Positions 1-9,416 of a stretch of 64,000 bases of DNA are shown piece by piece (positions within the stretch are counted from its first letter, which is position 1; every line of letters starts with the position of its first letter). The position numbers and the translations under genes were made by a program. This DNA is from DHVE2 group archaeon (lineage in GTDB: Archaea > Thermoplasmatota > Thermoplasmata > Thermoplasmatales > Aciduliprofundaceae). The notes beneath the pieces were generated by a model. The model did no database searches. It had not been told where the DNA came from and saw only the letters and a program-made list of their open reading frames with translations. The stretch lies in contig JALWRZ010000007.1 of the NCBI GenBank assembly GCA_026993785.1, positions 1 through 64,000 of the forward strand. The letters run 5' to 3'.

Positions 1-1093
1 CGAATTTCAATGCCATATCTGATGTGAGCATCATGGGCTTGTGTTTTTTGTAGGGGTCGTGGGCATCAGGGATCATCTCCGGAGCATCCTTCGCGACCCA
101 TTGATATTTACCTGCCGGGCTTTTTGTTAATTCCCATTCATACTCAAACAGGAATTTGAGGTAGTAGGTGGCAAATCTGGTGGGGGTGAGAGACCATGTG
201 AGTTCGAAACCCGATGTGAACGTATCAGGTCCCTTTCCACTCTTGTAGTTGAAATCCCAGCCCAGCCCCATTTTATGAATTGGCGAAGAGGTGGGATCCG
301 GACCGAGATATTTATCGCTCTCTGCGCCGTGGCATTTTCCGAAAGCATGGCCACCCGCAATAAGAGCAACGGTCTCCTCGTCATTCATACCCATTCTTCT
401 GAAGGCAATTCTAATTTGCTTGGCAGATTCCACTGGATCAGGGTTTCCTCCGGGGCCCTCAGGATTCACATATATGAGACCCATTTCCGTCGCCGCATAC
501 GGCCTTTCAAGCTCACCCTCTCTCACGCGCTCGCTTGTGAGCATCTCTTCCTCAGGACCCCAGTCCGGACTCTCGTCCGGCTCATATATGTCCTCCCTGC
601 CCAGGGAGAATCCCAGTATGTTTACGCCCATGTCCTCCAGTGCGACTGTTCCCGCAAGAATGATCAGATCCGCCCAGGAGAGTTTTCTTCCGTATTTCTT
701 CTTTATGGGCCACAGGAGCCGTATTGCTTTGTCGAGCCCTATATTGTCCGGCCAGTTTATCCTCGGTGGAAACCTTATGCTTCCATTCCTAGCGCCGCCA
801 CGGCCATCGTAGATCCTGTAACTTCCAGAACTGTGCCATGCCAGACGGAGGAAAAGAGGGCCGTAGTGTCCGAAATCCGCGGGCCACCAGTCCTGCGGGG
901 TTCTCATCAATTCCTTCAGGTCCTTTATAACGGCATCCACATCAAGTTTGCTTACCTCCGCTACATAGTCGTAATCCGGCCCATAAGGATGAAACGCCGG
1001 GCAATTCTGCTTCAATATTTTCAAATTCAACCTGTTGGGCCACCGGTCCGTTATCCACCTCTTTCTTGGTTTTGAGTTTTTACCATCCATCAT
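1..1093 (-). CDS. katG: Catalase-peroxidase KatG (3' end truncated by window edge)
   Basis: Minus-strand reading frame absent from the ORF track because it runs off the window; begins [38 protein letters not shown] and contains [41 protein letters not shown] and [13 protein letters not shown], all KatG hallmarks. Confidence 0.95.
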   Translation of the reverse strand, partial: MMDGKNSKPRKRWITDRWPNRLNLKILKQNCPAFHPYGPDYDYVAEVSKLDVDAVIKDLKELMRTPQDWWPADFGHYGPLFLRLAWHSSGSYRIYDGRGGARNGSIRFPPRINWPDNIGLDKAIRLLWPIKKKYGRKLSWADLIILAGTVALEDMGVNILGFSLGREDIYEPDESPDWGPEEEMLTSERVREGELERPYAATEMGLIYVNPEGPGGNPDPVESAKQIRIAFRRMGMNDEETVALIAGGHAFGKCHGAESDKYLGPDPTSSPIHKMGLGWDFNYKSGKGPDTFTSGFELTWSLTPTRFATYYLKFLFEYEWELTKSPAGKYQWVAKDAPEMIPDAHDPYKKHKPMMLTSDMALKF

Positions 1094-1108
1094 TCTCCTC
1101 CTCCCTTT

Positions 1109-1708
1109 TTATCTCAATATCTCGTAGAACTCCTCGTAGGGCATCTCCGCGAGGTGCGGGGGCATCTCCTGAAACGCCCTGCGGAATATTTCCTCGAGAT
1201 GAGATTTCTCGTGGACGTCCTTCGACTCCCAGTACGTAAGTATTACGTACTTCGTGGGCTTAATTTCCATGTCCCTCATGTCGCCAGGCAGCCCCGAGCC
1301 GATGGCGCTGATGCCATTAACTCGTAGGAGCTGTGAGCCAAGAAACCCGGGGAATTCCTCTGTCTCTCTGCATAGATTCTTGGCCACCTTCTCGAATTCC
1401 TTCTCATTACCGGGCCTCACGCGCACGAAGTTCATCGCGCATATCACCCCGGTTCCTTCCCATTCTCTATCCCTCAGCTCATCATTTCCGATTATCCGCG
1501 CATCTATGTTCATCTCCCTGAGCTTTCTCTCCGCGATCCTTGCACGGTGCTCGGTTCCGCAGTACACTGCAACTCGAGTATTCTTGCACAGTGATTTCAG
1601 GAAGGCCTCGTAGTGCTCTAAATCGAAATGGGGGATATTTATCGCTCCCTTGACGTGCTTCTTCAGGTATTCGTGCCGGCTCCGGACATCCACTATGATC
1701 TCATCCAT
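1109..1708 (-). CDS. Rhodanese-like domain fused to antibiotic-biosynthesis-monooxygenase (ABM)-like domain
   Basis: N-term IIVDVRSRHEYLKKHVKGAINIPHF...VAVYCGTEHRA (rhodanese); C-term MNFVRVRPGNEKEFEKVAKNL..FPGFLGSQLLR (ABM-like). Start taken at MDEII rather than the ORF extension. Confidence 0.75.
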   Translation of the reverse strand: MDEIIVDVRSRHEYLKKHVKGAINIPHFDLEHYEAFLKSLCKNTRVAVYCGTEHRARIAERKLREMNIDARIIGNDELRDREWEGTGVICAMNFVRVRPGNEKEFEKVAKNLCRETEEFPGFLGSQLLRVNGISAIGSGLPGDMRDMEIKPTKYVILTYWESKDVHEKSHLEEIFRRAFQEMPPHLAEMPYEEFYEILR

Positions 1709-1719
1709 GTTTTCGCACC

Positions 1720-2253
1720 TCAGAACTTCACGAACATGTCCCGAGGCGCGTTGCAGACGGGACACTTCTCCGGCGGGTCATCGCCCATATACGTGTAGCC
1801 GCATACCGGGCATATGTAGATTTCCTTCTCTTTGATATCCTCTCCCTGCGTAGCCTTCTCCTTTGCCTCACCATACATCTTTGCGTGTATCTTCTCAGCC
1901 TCCATTGCAAAGTGGAAAGAGTTCTCTGCCCCCTTCTCCTTGAAATACTTCGCAAGCTCCAGATACGCGGGATACATATCTTCCACTTCGAAGGTCTCGC
2001 CTCCTATTGCAGTCTCGAGGTTCTCCTCGGTGCTCTTTATGTATCCTAAATTCCTCGCGTGGTTCTTCGCGTGCACGAACTCCGCGTACGCTATGGCGCG
2101 AAACAATCTCGCTATATTCTTCTTTCCCTCCTTCTCGGCGACCTCTGCGAATATTGTGTACTTCATATGTGCCATGCTCTCGCCGGCGAACGCCTCTTCC
2201 AGACTCTTCTTTACCATTTTTCTCATACTATTCACCTCCCTAAGGACCCACAT
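1720..2253 (-). CDS. Rubrerythrin (ferritin-like plus C-terminal rubredoxin domain)
   Basis: Ferritin-like helices with E..H residues; C-term [29 protein letters not shown]. Confidence 0.93.
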   Translation of the reverse strand: MWVLREVNSMRKMVKKSLEEAFAGESMAHMKYTIFAEVAEKEGKKNIARLFRAIAYAEFVHAKNHARNLGYIKSTEENLETAIGGETFEVEDMYPAYLELAKYFKEKGAENSFHFAMEAEKIHAKMYGEAKEKATQGEDIKEKEIYICPVCGYTYMGDDPPEKCPVCNAPRDMFVKF

Positions 2254-2728
2254 GCATCATGGGCCAGTATTCATCGTAATTTTCAAAATTCTTCAAATTC
2301 TCCAGCTCCTTGGAAAGGATCTGATAATGTCCCATCTCCATATTGGCAAGGACCTGCAGCATAGCCTGAATCTTTTCCTCCTCAAATCTGGACTTCAGGG
2401 CTTCATAGAACTCCTTAGCTGCGAACTCCGCACGCATTGCATCCTCTATAATCTCACTGAGCAAGCGATCCTCACTAGGATCTACCTCCGGCAGAGGTAC
2501 TGGGCTCTTTTCAGGGAGCACAAGCTCCTCATCCGGGAAATTCTGTCTGTAAAGTGATTCTATAAACGCTCTGTGCTTATCCTCCTCTCCTGCAAGGAAA
2601 AGAAGGCGTTCCTTCAAAAGAGAGTTCTTCACCCTCTGAGCCAGGGTTTCGTAAACATCCTTGCTCTCCACTTCGCTTTTTATAGCAGCGAGCAGCAGAG
2701 TTTTCAAATCGAAATTTTCAAGTTCCAT
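2240..2728 (-). CDS. Ferritin-like/rubrerythrin-family protein
   Basis: Two-repeat E..EEDKHR / [11 protein letters not shown] ferritin-like pattern. Confidence 0.75.
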   Translation of the reverse strand: MELENFDLKTLLLAAIKSEVESKDVYETLAQRVKNSLLKERLLFLAGEEDKHRAFIESLYRQNFPDEELVLPEKSPVPLPEVDPSEDRLLSEIIEDAMRAEFAAKEFYEALKSRFEEEKIQAMLQVLANMEMGHYQILSKELENLKNFENYDEYWPMMHVGP

Positions 2729-3182
2729 ATTTTTTCACCTCCTCTTTCAGGGCTGCGAGCACCTCCTCAACATGCCCGGCAACCTTAACATTCTCCCATG
2801 CCCTCACGATCCTTCCTTGGGGATCTATTAGAAAAGTGCTTCTAACCGTGCCAAAATATTCCCGACCGTATCTCTTCTTCTTGCCCCAGGCACCATACTT
2901 CTCTATCACCTCATGATTCACATCGCTGAGAAGAAGTATATCAAGTTCCTGCTTCTCTATGAACCGAGCATGACTCTTAGGCGGGTCCTTGCTTATTCCA
3001 ATTATAACGGCGTTGAGCTTCTCAAATTCCTTCTTCATCCTGGTGAAATCCTTTGCTTCTTTTGTGCATCCGGATGTATTGTCCTTCGGATAAAAATACA
3101 GCACGACCCACTTACCCCGGAAATCATGGAGGCAGTGGGCCTCACCCTTGTAATCTGGAAGGCAAAAATCCTCAGCTATCAT
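2718..3182 (-). CDS. Peroxiredoxin (Bcp/PrxQ type)
   Basis: KWVVLYFYPKDNTSGCTKEAKDF; RSTFLIDPQGRI. Confidence 0.9.
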   Translation of the reverse strand: MIAEDFCLPDYKGEAHCLHDFRGKWVVLYFYPKDNTSGCTKEAKDFTRMKKEFEKLNAVIIGISKDPPKSHARFIEKQELDILLLSDVNHEVIEKYGAWGKKKRYGREYFGTVRSTFLIDPQGRIVRAWENVKVAGHVEEVLAALKEEVKKYGT

Positions 3183-4369
3183 TTCATCACCCCCAGCTGG
3201 CGATGCTTATCCGCGATTTTCTTGGCAAGTTCCCTTATTTTCTTATAATCCTCCCTCTTGGGCAAACCCTTTATTAAAAGAGGCTCAAGGAGCTCGGCAC
3301 GAAGCGCGCCTATATTGGATTTCAGTATATCCACTGTTCTTCCTCCCCAGCCATAGGAACCCATAATTCCAATTACCTTGGCTTTGGGCTTCAGTGCGTT
3401 GACAAGATATGCGGCATAAACGGCGCTGGGATGAGGACCTGCAAGCATGGTTGGCGTGGCAATTATAAGGGTGGTAACATCTACCATATCTATGGCGATC
3501 TCCCCAAGATTCGCTTTTATGAGGTCTCTTACCTTTACCTCCACACCCTCCTTGTAAAGATAATCGGTAAGGGCGTCCACCATCTTCTTTGTGCTACCAT
3601 GCATGGAAACGTAGAGAATCAAGACTTCATTTTTCGTTTCCTCAGAAGTCCATTCCTTATATGCATCTATAATGAATTTGGGGTCTGAGTAAGCAGGTCC
3701 ATGGCTTGGAGCAATTATTTTGGGATTGAGCTCCTCTATCTTCTTTATGTTTCTCACAATAATCTGACGGAAGGGCATCATGATCTCTGCGTAGTATCTC
3801 TTTGCTTCGTGATAAATACGATCATATTGCTCAGCAAAGGTATGACTTGTGGCTGCATGAGATCCAAAGAAGTCGCAGGTGAAGGCAATACCATCCTCCA
3901 CAAGGAAAGTAGTCATGGTTTCGGGCCAGTGAACCCACGGCGTCATGATGAATTTCAGGGTTCTTCCTCCCAGGTCGAGGATATCGCCTTCTTTTATGAC
4001 CATAAACTTATCCTCATTTATATGAAGCAGATCCATCTCAAAATCCTTGCATTTGGCATTGGTGACCACCCTGGCCATGGGATATTTTTCCAGAAGTATA
4101 GGTGTGCTCCCCGAATGGTCCTGCTCGGCATGATTTGAAACTATGTAATCTATCCTGTCAACCTTCAACTCCTCAAGATTTCTAAGCAACTCCTCCGCCT
4201 TCTCAGGCTCAACAGTGTCTATAAGCGCGATTTTCTTTTCTCCCTTGATAAGATAAGAGTTGTAACTGGTTCCCTGGGGAAGGGGTACTATCTCATCAAA
4301 TAGCACGCGATTCCAGTCGATGGCACCCACGTTGTATACCCCTTCCACTATTTTCCTTATCATGCTCAT
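3179..4369 (-). CDS. Flavodiiron protein (FprA family)
   Basis: Metallo-beta-lactamase diiron motif NHAEQDHSG plus C-terminal flavodoxin domain [15 protein letters not shown]. Confidence 0.93.
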   Translation of the reverse strand: MSMIRKIVEGVYNVGAIDWNRVLFDEIVPLPQGTSYNSYLIKGEKKIALIDTVEPEKAEELLRNLEELKVDRIDYIVSNHAEQDHSGSTPILLEKYPMARVVTNAKCKDFEMDLLHINEDKFMVIKEGDILDLGGRTLKFIMTPWVHWPETMTTFLVEDGIAFTCDFFGSHAATSHTFAEQYDRIYHEAKRYYAEIMMPFRQIIVRNIKKIEELNPKIIAPSHGPAYSDPKFIIDAYKEWTSEETKNEVLILYVSMHGSTKKMVDALTDYLYKEGVEVKVRDLIKANLGEIAIDMVDVTTLIIATPTMLAGPHPSAVYAAYLVNALKPKAKVIGIMGSYGWGGRTVDILKSNIGALRAELLEPLLIKGLPKREDYKKIRELAKKIADKHRQLGVMK

Positions 4370-4527
4370 TCCTCCAGCTTCTCAAAGAGATCCTTTGAAG
4401 CTCCGCATACGGGACAAGTCCAATCATCGGGTAGCTTCTCGAAGGGCGTTCCCGGAGGAATTCCACCTTCGGAATCTCCCTGCTCCTCATCATAAATATA
4501 TCCACAAACCATACATCTCCACTTCAT
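4366..4527 (-). CDS. Rubredoxin
   Basis: Small ORF absent from the track: [53 protein letters not shown]; stop overlaps the FprA start. Confidence 0.95.
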   Translation of the reverse strand: MKWRCMVCGYIYDEEQGDSEGGIPPGTPFEKLPDDWTCPVCGASKDLFEKLEE

Positions 4528-5036
4528 TTTTTCACCTCCACATATGTAGCCGCCCTTTCAGGCGTCTTGCCTTTTATCACACGGTGGTAGTAATCATAGG
4601 TCATTGGCTCTCCTTCACCCAATTTGGCAGCATCCACAACCTCTCCAATGAAAAGGGTGTGGGTTCCGGCGTCTATGGAATTCACAACCTTTGCCTCAAT
4701 GTAACCGATGGAATAATCCTCTACTATGGGCGCTCCAGTCACACCTATCCTGTACTTTGTTTTTTCAAATTTGTTAATATCCCTACCGCTCCTGAACCCA
4801 AAGAGTCCTATGAACGGAAAAGTTGCTTCCCTGGAGAGTATGGAGACCGAAAACACACCACTCTCCTTTATATACTCGTGGGTCAGATTCTCTTTGTTTA
4901 TGCTTATCGCCACTTGAATAGGTTTCCCTGTTATCTGAAACACCGTATTCGCGATTTGCCCGTTATATTTTCCCTGCTTCACAGATGAAACCACATACAT
5001 TCCGTAGGTAAGGGCATGCATCACGCTTCTTTCCAT
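4524..5036 (-). CDS. Flavin reductase-like FMN-binding protein
   Basis: [60 protein letters not shown]. Confidence 0.85.
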   Translation of the reverse strand: MERSVMHALTYGMYVVSSVKQGKYNGQIANTVFQITGKPIQVAISINKENLTHEYIKESGVFSVSILSREATFPFIGLFGFRSGRDINKFEKTKYRIGVTGAPIVEDYSIGYIEAKVVNSIDAGTHTLFIGEVVDAAKLGEGEPMTYDYYHRVIKGKTPERAATYVEVKK

Positions 5037-5084
5037 GAATCAAGGTAATGAGTTCGAAATATATAAGTCTTTCGTCTGATTTTC

Positions 5085-5108
5085 AAATTTTTTCGTATGA
5101 AAAAATTT
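5085..5108. promoter_or_regulatory. 24-bp palindrome AAATTTTTTC-GTAT-GAAAAAATTT, candidate Lrp operator
   Basis: Perfect 10-bp inverted repeat in divergent flavin-reductase/Lrp intergenic region. Confidence 0.5.
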
Positions 5109-5136
5109 AATAAGGATGAACTATTACCTTATTATA

Positions 5137-5559
5137 ATGGACGATAAAGATATCAAAATAATTGAAATACTTCAACAAAACGCTCGAATACCCTATACCG
5201 ATATAGCCAAGGCTCTTGGGGTAACGGAAACAACGGTGAGGAAGAGAATTGCAGAATTGGAAAAGAGAGGGGTCATAAAAAAATACACCATCGAGGTGGA
5301 TCCCGAGAAGTTAGGATATCGCACAGTGACCATTTTGGGTATGGATGTGGAGCCCAAATATCTCCTGGAAGCGGCTAAAAAACTGGCAGAGATGGAGGAA
5401 GTTAAGTGGGTTGCTACCTCCACGGGAGATCATATGATTATGTGCGAAATCTGGGCCAAAAACGGAGAGCATCTCCTTCAGATTCTCACCAACAAGATAG
5501 GGAAGCTCAAGGGCGTGAAGGATCTATGCCCAGCGATAATAATGGAAAGAATAAAGTGA
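5137..5559 (+). CDS. Lrp/AsnC-family transcriptional regulator
   Basis: DIKIIEILQQNARIPYTDIAKALGVTETTVRKRIAELEKRGVI HTH plus RAM-like domain. Confidence 0.9.
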   Translation: MDDKDIKIIEILQQNARIPYTDIAKALGVTETTVRKRIAELEKRGVIKKYTIEVDPEKLGYRTVTILGMDVEPKYLLEAAKKLAEMEEVKWVATSTGDHMIMCEIWAKNGEHLLQILTNKIGKLKGVKDLCPAIIMERIK

Positions 5560-6254
5560 TTCTTGAGATTCAAGGAGATTCCATCGCCATATTTGTTAGG
5601 CGTCTCAATAGATTCTTAGGGAGTGTGAGACTTGAGGAGCAAATTGTAGAGGCCCATATTCATGACCCGGGAAGACTGGAAGAGCTTCTTTTTCCGGGTA
5701 ATCTTGTTCTCTTAAAGCGATATTCGAGCGCAAAGAGAAAAACTTCCTGGGAAATAATAGCTGCCAGGCTCCATAACACCTGGATTTTCCTCAACTCAAA
5801 GTTTCATAGGCCCATTTCAGAAAGAATATTAAAGGACGAGAAAATCAGCCCCTTTGGGAAGGTGGATGATCTAATTCCCGAGGTGAAAGTGGGAAACAGC
5901 AGGCTGGATTTCTTGCTTCTTAAAGGGGATGAAAGAATATGGGTGGAGGTTAAGGGCTGCACCCTTGTTCATCGCAGCGAAGCTCTTTTCCCCGATGCGC
6001 CTACATCGAGGGGAAGAAGGCATGTTGAGGAGCTTATAAAACTGAGAAAAGGAGGAGACCGGGCCGCATTAATCTTTCTGGTATTTCCCAGGGCATCATG
6101 CTTTTCCCCCAATATAGCTACGGATCCCGAATTTGCAGAGCTTTTCTCGGAAGCCATTGATGTGGGTGTAGAAGTTTATCCCCTTCTTCTGGGCTATGAT
6201 GGTAGCCAAATTTTCTATCAAGCCCCAATTCCAATTTGTGAATCCTGGAGATGA
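5526..6254 (+). CDS. sfsA: SfsA family (sugar fermentation stimulation protein homologue)
   Basis: RLNRFLGSVRLEEQIVEAHIHDPGRLEELL..; DFLLLKGDERIWVEVKGCTLV; FPDAPTSRGRRHVEEL. Confidence 0.9.
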   Translation: MPSDNNGKNKVILEIQGDSIAIFVRRLNRFLGSVRLEEQIVEAHIHDPGRLEELLFPGNLVLLKRYSSAKRKTSWEIIAARLHNTWIFLNSKFHRPISERILKDEKISPFGKVDDLIPEVKVGNSRLDFLLLKGDERIWVEVKGCTLVHRSEALFPDAPTSRGRRHVEELIKLRKGGDRAALIFLVFPRASCFSPNIATDPEFAELFSEAIDVGVEVYPLLLGYDGSQIFYQAPIPICESWR

Positions 6255-6304
6255 TTCGGAGAGGCTGGAGAAAATAATTTATTCAAGGCATCTTTTGTCC
6301 CCCT

Positions 6305-6958
6305 ATGTTTCTGCCATTCGAGGAAGGAGAACTGGAGATAAGACCATCCAAGATAATTTGCCTGGGTAAAAATTATGCCAAGCATGCCAAGGAGATGAGA
6401 AGCGAGGTTCCAAAGGATCCCATTATTTTTCTAAAGCCCCCCTCTTCTCTCATAGGTCCCGGGGAGAAAATAATACTGCCAAAGATGAGCAAACTGGTTC
6501 ATCATGAAGTGGAGCTGGCGGTGATAATAGGTAAGAGGGGAAAGAATGTGTCGCAGGAGGATGCCATGCAATATGTGCTTGGCTACACTATTCTTCTTGA
6601 TATCACAGCAAGGGATCTTCAGAACATAGCGAGAGAAAAGGGGTTGCCATGGACGATTTGCAAGGGATTCGATACCTTTGCACCGGTAGGCCCGAGAGTG
6701 GTAGCCGCAGATAAGCTGGACCCCCACAACCTTGAAATCGGATTGAAGGTTAATGGAGAGATCAGGCAAAAAAGCAAGACCTCAGAGATGATTTTCAAGA
6801 TCCCAAAACTTATAGAGTACATCTCCTCCATAATGACCCTGGAGCCAGGAGATATAATCGCCACGGGCACTCCGGAGGGCGTTGGTAAATTGGAGCATGG
6901 AAATGTAGTAGAGGCATGGATCGAAGGAATTGGAGAACTTAGGGTGGAAGTGGAGTAG
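6305..6958 (+). CDS. Fumarylacetoacetate hydrolase-family protein
   Basis: KIICLGKNYAKHAKEM...PIIFLKPPSSLIGPGE..VHHEVELAVIIGK...GDIIATGTPEGVG. Confidence 0.92.
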   Translation: MFLPFEEGELEIRPSKIICLGKNYAKHAKEMRSEVPKDPIIFLKPPSSLIGPGEKIILPKMSKLVHHEVELAVIIGKRGKNVSQEDAMQYVLGYTILLDITARDLQNIAREKGLPWTICKGFDTFAPVGPRVVAADKLDPHNLEIGLKVNGEIRQKSKTSEMIFKIPKLIEYISSIMTLEPGDIIATGTPEGVGKLEHGNVVEAWIEGIGELRVEVE

Positions 6959-6976
6959 AGACTAAAAATTATAAGA

Positions 6977-8017
6977 ATGAAATCACATAATCCCGTGGTG
7001 ATCAATGTGAGGATAAAAATAGGAGATGAGATCAGAGAGCTGCGTGCCGTTTGGTTCGAAGATGGTGTTGTTAAACTAATTGATCAGCGAAAGCTTCCAG
7101 GAAAATTTGAAATTTTCGAGGCGAAAAATGCGGAGGAGGTTGCCTACGCCATAAAGGAGATGGTTGTGCGGGGTGCACCTGCTATAGGAATCACAGCAGC
7201 CTATGGAATGGCACAGGCGTGGCTTCAAAAGAGGAAGATAAATCAAGTATACGAGACGCTCAGAAACACTCGACCTACGGCTCATGATCTCTTTTATGCC
7301 CTAAATCTGATGAAGAAGGGGATAGAAGAGGGTGAAGACGCCGTGTCTCTGGCGGAAAAATATGCAAGCGATATAATTGGAAGGTGCGAAAAGATAGGAG
7401 AGCACGGAGAGAAGATAATAAAGGATGGAGCCAGGATACTGACCCACTGCAACGCTGGAGCTCTGGCGGTGGGTGATTGGGGAACAGCAACGGCTCCCAT
7501 ACGCAAAGCACATCGGGAAGGTAAAAGAATATTCGTATGGGTGGATGAAACGAGGCCAAGGTTGCAGGGGGCCAGATTGACTGCCTGGGAGATGGTGCAG
7601 GAGGGCATAGAGCATGCGATTATCGCAGATAACGCCGCAGGATTTTTCATGCGAAAGGGGGAGATAGACCTTGTGATCGTGGGAGCCGATAGAATAGCGG
7701 CCAACGGGGATGTGGCCAATAAGATAGGTACCTATGAAAAGGCTGTGGTGGCCCACGAGAACGGTATTCCATTTTATGTGGCTGCCCCCATAAGCACCTT
7801 CGACTTCTCTCTGAAAAACGGGGATGAGATACCCATTGAGGAACGTAGAGAGGAAGAGGTTCTGTTTTGCAGAGATTGCCGCATAGCGCCGCAGGAGAGC
7901 AAGGCGAGAAATCCAGCATTCGATGTTACCCCTGCAAAATACATCACAGGAATAATTACGGAGATGGGAATATTCAAGCCGGAAGAGATAGATAAGCTAA
8001 GAGATAGGAGCACCTGA
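6977..8017 (+). CDS. mtnA: S-methyl-5-thioribose-1-phosphate isomerase-like (eIF2B-alpha/MtnA family)
   Basis: MVVRGAPAIGITAAYGMA; ILTHCNAGALA; VWVDETRPRLQGARLTAWEM; GADRIAANGDVANKIGTY. Confidence 0.9.
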   Translation: MKSHNPVVINVRIKIGDEIRELRAVWFEDGVVKLIDQRKLPGKFEIFEAKNAEEVAYAIKEMVVRGAPAIGITAAYGMAQAWLQKRKINQVYETLRNTRPTAHDLFYALNLMKKGIEEGEDAVSLAEKYASDIIGRCEKIGEHGEKIIKDGARILTHCNAGALAVGDWGTATAPIRKAHREGKRIFVWVDETRPRLQGARLTAWEMVQEGIEHAIIADNAAGFFMRKGEIDLVIVGADRIAANGDVANKIGTYEKAVVAHENGIPFYVAAPISTFDFSLKNGDEIPIEERREEEVLFCRDCRIAPQESKARNPAFDVTPAKYITGIITEMGIFKPEEIDKLRDRST

Positions 8018-8020
8018 TAT

Positions 8021-9142
8021 CTACCAGAACTTTCCATTCATCTCTATGGGTATGGGACACTGCACAATTTTCCTCCACCACAGGCAATCCCCGCAGCTGG
8101 GTTGATTTGCCCAGCAATCTGCCCGGGTGTCCTGAACGAAGCTGCAGGCATTAACAAGAGGGCAATCGGTGCAGGAGGGAAAGAGGGCATTCTTAACTGC
8201 GAATCTGAACCACGAATACTCCCGGGAGGTCCATATCTCCCTCAGAGTTTTCTCCTTTACATTTCCAAAGGAATGCGCATATACCTTTTTTTGCCGTCCA
8301 AGAACATACTCGGGATAGATGTGAAGAAATCGGTAACAGGGGGCCACTTCGCCATCCCACCTTACCACAGCTACTTTATTTTCCACAAAATCGCAGTGCC
8401 TTTCTGTTCGAAGTCTAAATTCAGGAACACGAACAAGAAAACCGGAGTAGGAGTTTCGATAGAGTTCGTCCAGATAAGGTTCAACATCCACACTTCCATC
8501 ATAAACTATCAATTTTGCGTGCTCCTCTGTTATTGGCACAAGATTGGAAAGGAGAAGGGAGTTGATATCATATTTTGCCAGATACTCGGCTATCTTGCCC
8601 ATAAGCATGTAATTTTCTTTCGTAATAACAATCTCCACTCCTATATGGGGAAGCTCGGTGCCATACATTTTCTTTATTCTCGCCATTTTTTCCAGGCGAT
8701 GTAGGGTTACCCCTGGCATTATATGTCCGATTTCCGTGGGCTGAATGGGGATGGAATCCAGGGAGATGTAAAGAAGATCAACTCCTAGCTCCACAAGTCT
8801 TTCCATTCTCTCCTCTGTAAGGAGAAATCCATTAGTGGATATGCCCACTGCAAATCCAGATGACTTGGTGACCTCAACCATATCCATAAAGCGGGGATGC
8901 ACCGTGGGTTCACCTATTCCACCAAAATAAATCATTCTCAGCTCTGGAAATTCTTTGGCATCATTGAGTATCTTCTCAAACAATTCGTAAGACATATCTC
9001 CTTCCTCATCCTCCCAGTACTGCTTGAAACACATCTCGCATTTCAGATTGCAGCGGTTGGTTATCTCTAGAAAAAGATAACGCATATCTGGATTGCGGGG
9101 AATACGAATCTCCACCTCGTCCAGATGGAAGATGTGCATCAA
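8021..9142 (-). CDS. Radical SAM/SPASM protein, probable maturase of tungsten-cofactor oxidoreductase
   Basis: CNLKCEMCFKQYW radical SAM motif; C-terminal Cys-rich SPASM-like region CYRF...CTDCPLVNAC...CGDCLWW; next to AOR. Confidence 0.85.
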   Translation of the reverse strand: MMHIFHLDEVEIRIPRNPDMRYLFLEITNRCNLKCEMCFKQYWEDEEGDMSYELFEKILNDAKEFPELRMIYFGGIGEPTVHPRFMDMVEVTKSSGFAVGISTNGFLLTEERMERLVELGVDLLYISLDSIPIQPTEIGHIMPGVTLHRLEKMARIKKMYGTELPHIGVEIVITKENYMLMGKIAEYLAKYDINSLLLSNLVPITEEHAKLIVYDGSVDVEPYLDELYRNSYSGFLVRVPEFRLRTERHCDFVENKVAVVRWDGEVAPCYRFLHIYPEYVLGRQKKVYAHSFGNVKEKTLREIWTSREYSWFRFAVKNALFPSCTDCPLVNACSFVQDTRADCWANQPSCGDCLWWRKIVQCPIPIEMNGKFW

Positions 9143-9393
9143 CCACCCCCCGCGGGAGGAAATATACTCACAACGTCCTCTTCTTCAATCTCAGTATCCA
9201 TATCCCTTATATGCAGTATGTTTTTTCCATTCACAAGAATCATGGCCCTATCCCGCAGTTCTTTGGCAAATTTATCCCCATAACGATTTATAAGTAGTTG
9301 CATAAGCTCCTTTATATTCTTCACTCCTCTAACGGTTTCCTCTCTTTTTCCGGTTATCTCCCTGAGGGTTGCAAAATATTTTACCAATGCCAT
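9139..9393 (-). CDS. MoaD/ThiS-like ubiquitin-fold sulfur carrier
   Basis: 84 aa, C-term DVVSIFPPAGGG. Confidence 0.85.
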   Translation of the reverse strand: MALVKYFATLREITGKREETVRGVKNIKELMQLLINRYGDKFAKELRDRAMILVNGKNILHIRDMDTEIEEEDVVSIFPPAGGG

Positions 9394-9416
9394 GGCATCA
9401 CAAAAAATAGAAAGGG

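Noticed and set aside
275-1075. 266-aa and 173-aa plus-strand ORFs (275-1075, 291-812)
   Set aside because: Antisense shadows of katG, which has clear conserved motifs on the minus strand
1728-1955. Arg/Ser-rich ORFs overlapping rubrerythrin and other genes (e.g. 1728-1955, 13597-13839, 48313-48543)
   Set aside because: Alternate-frame translations of well-supported genes with no domain-like composition
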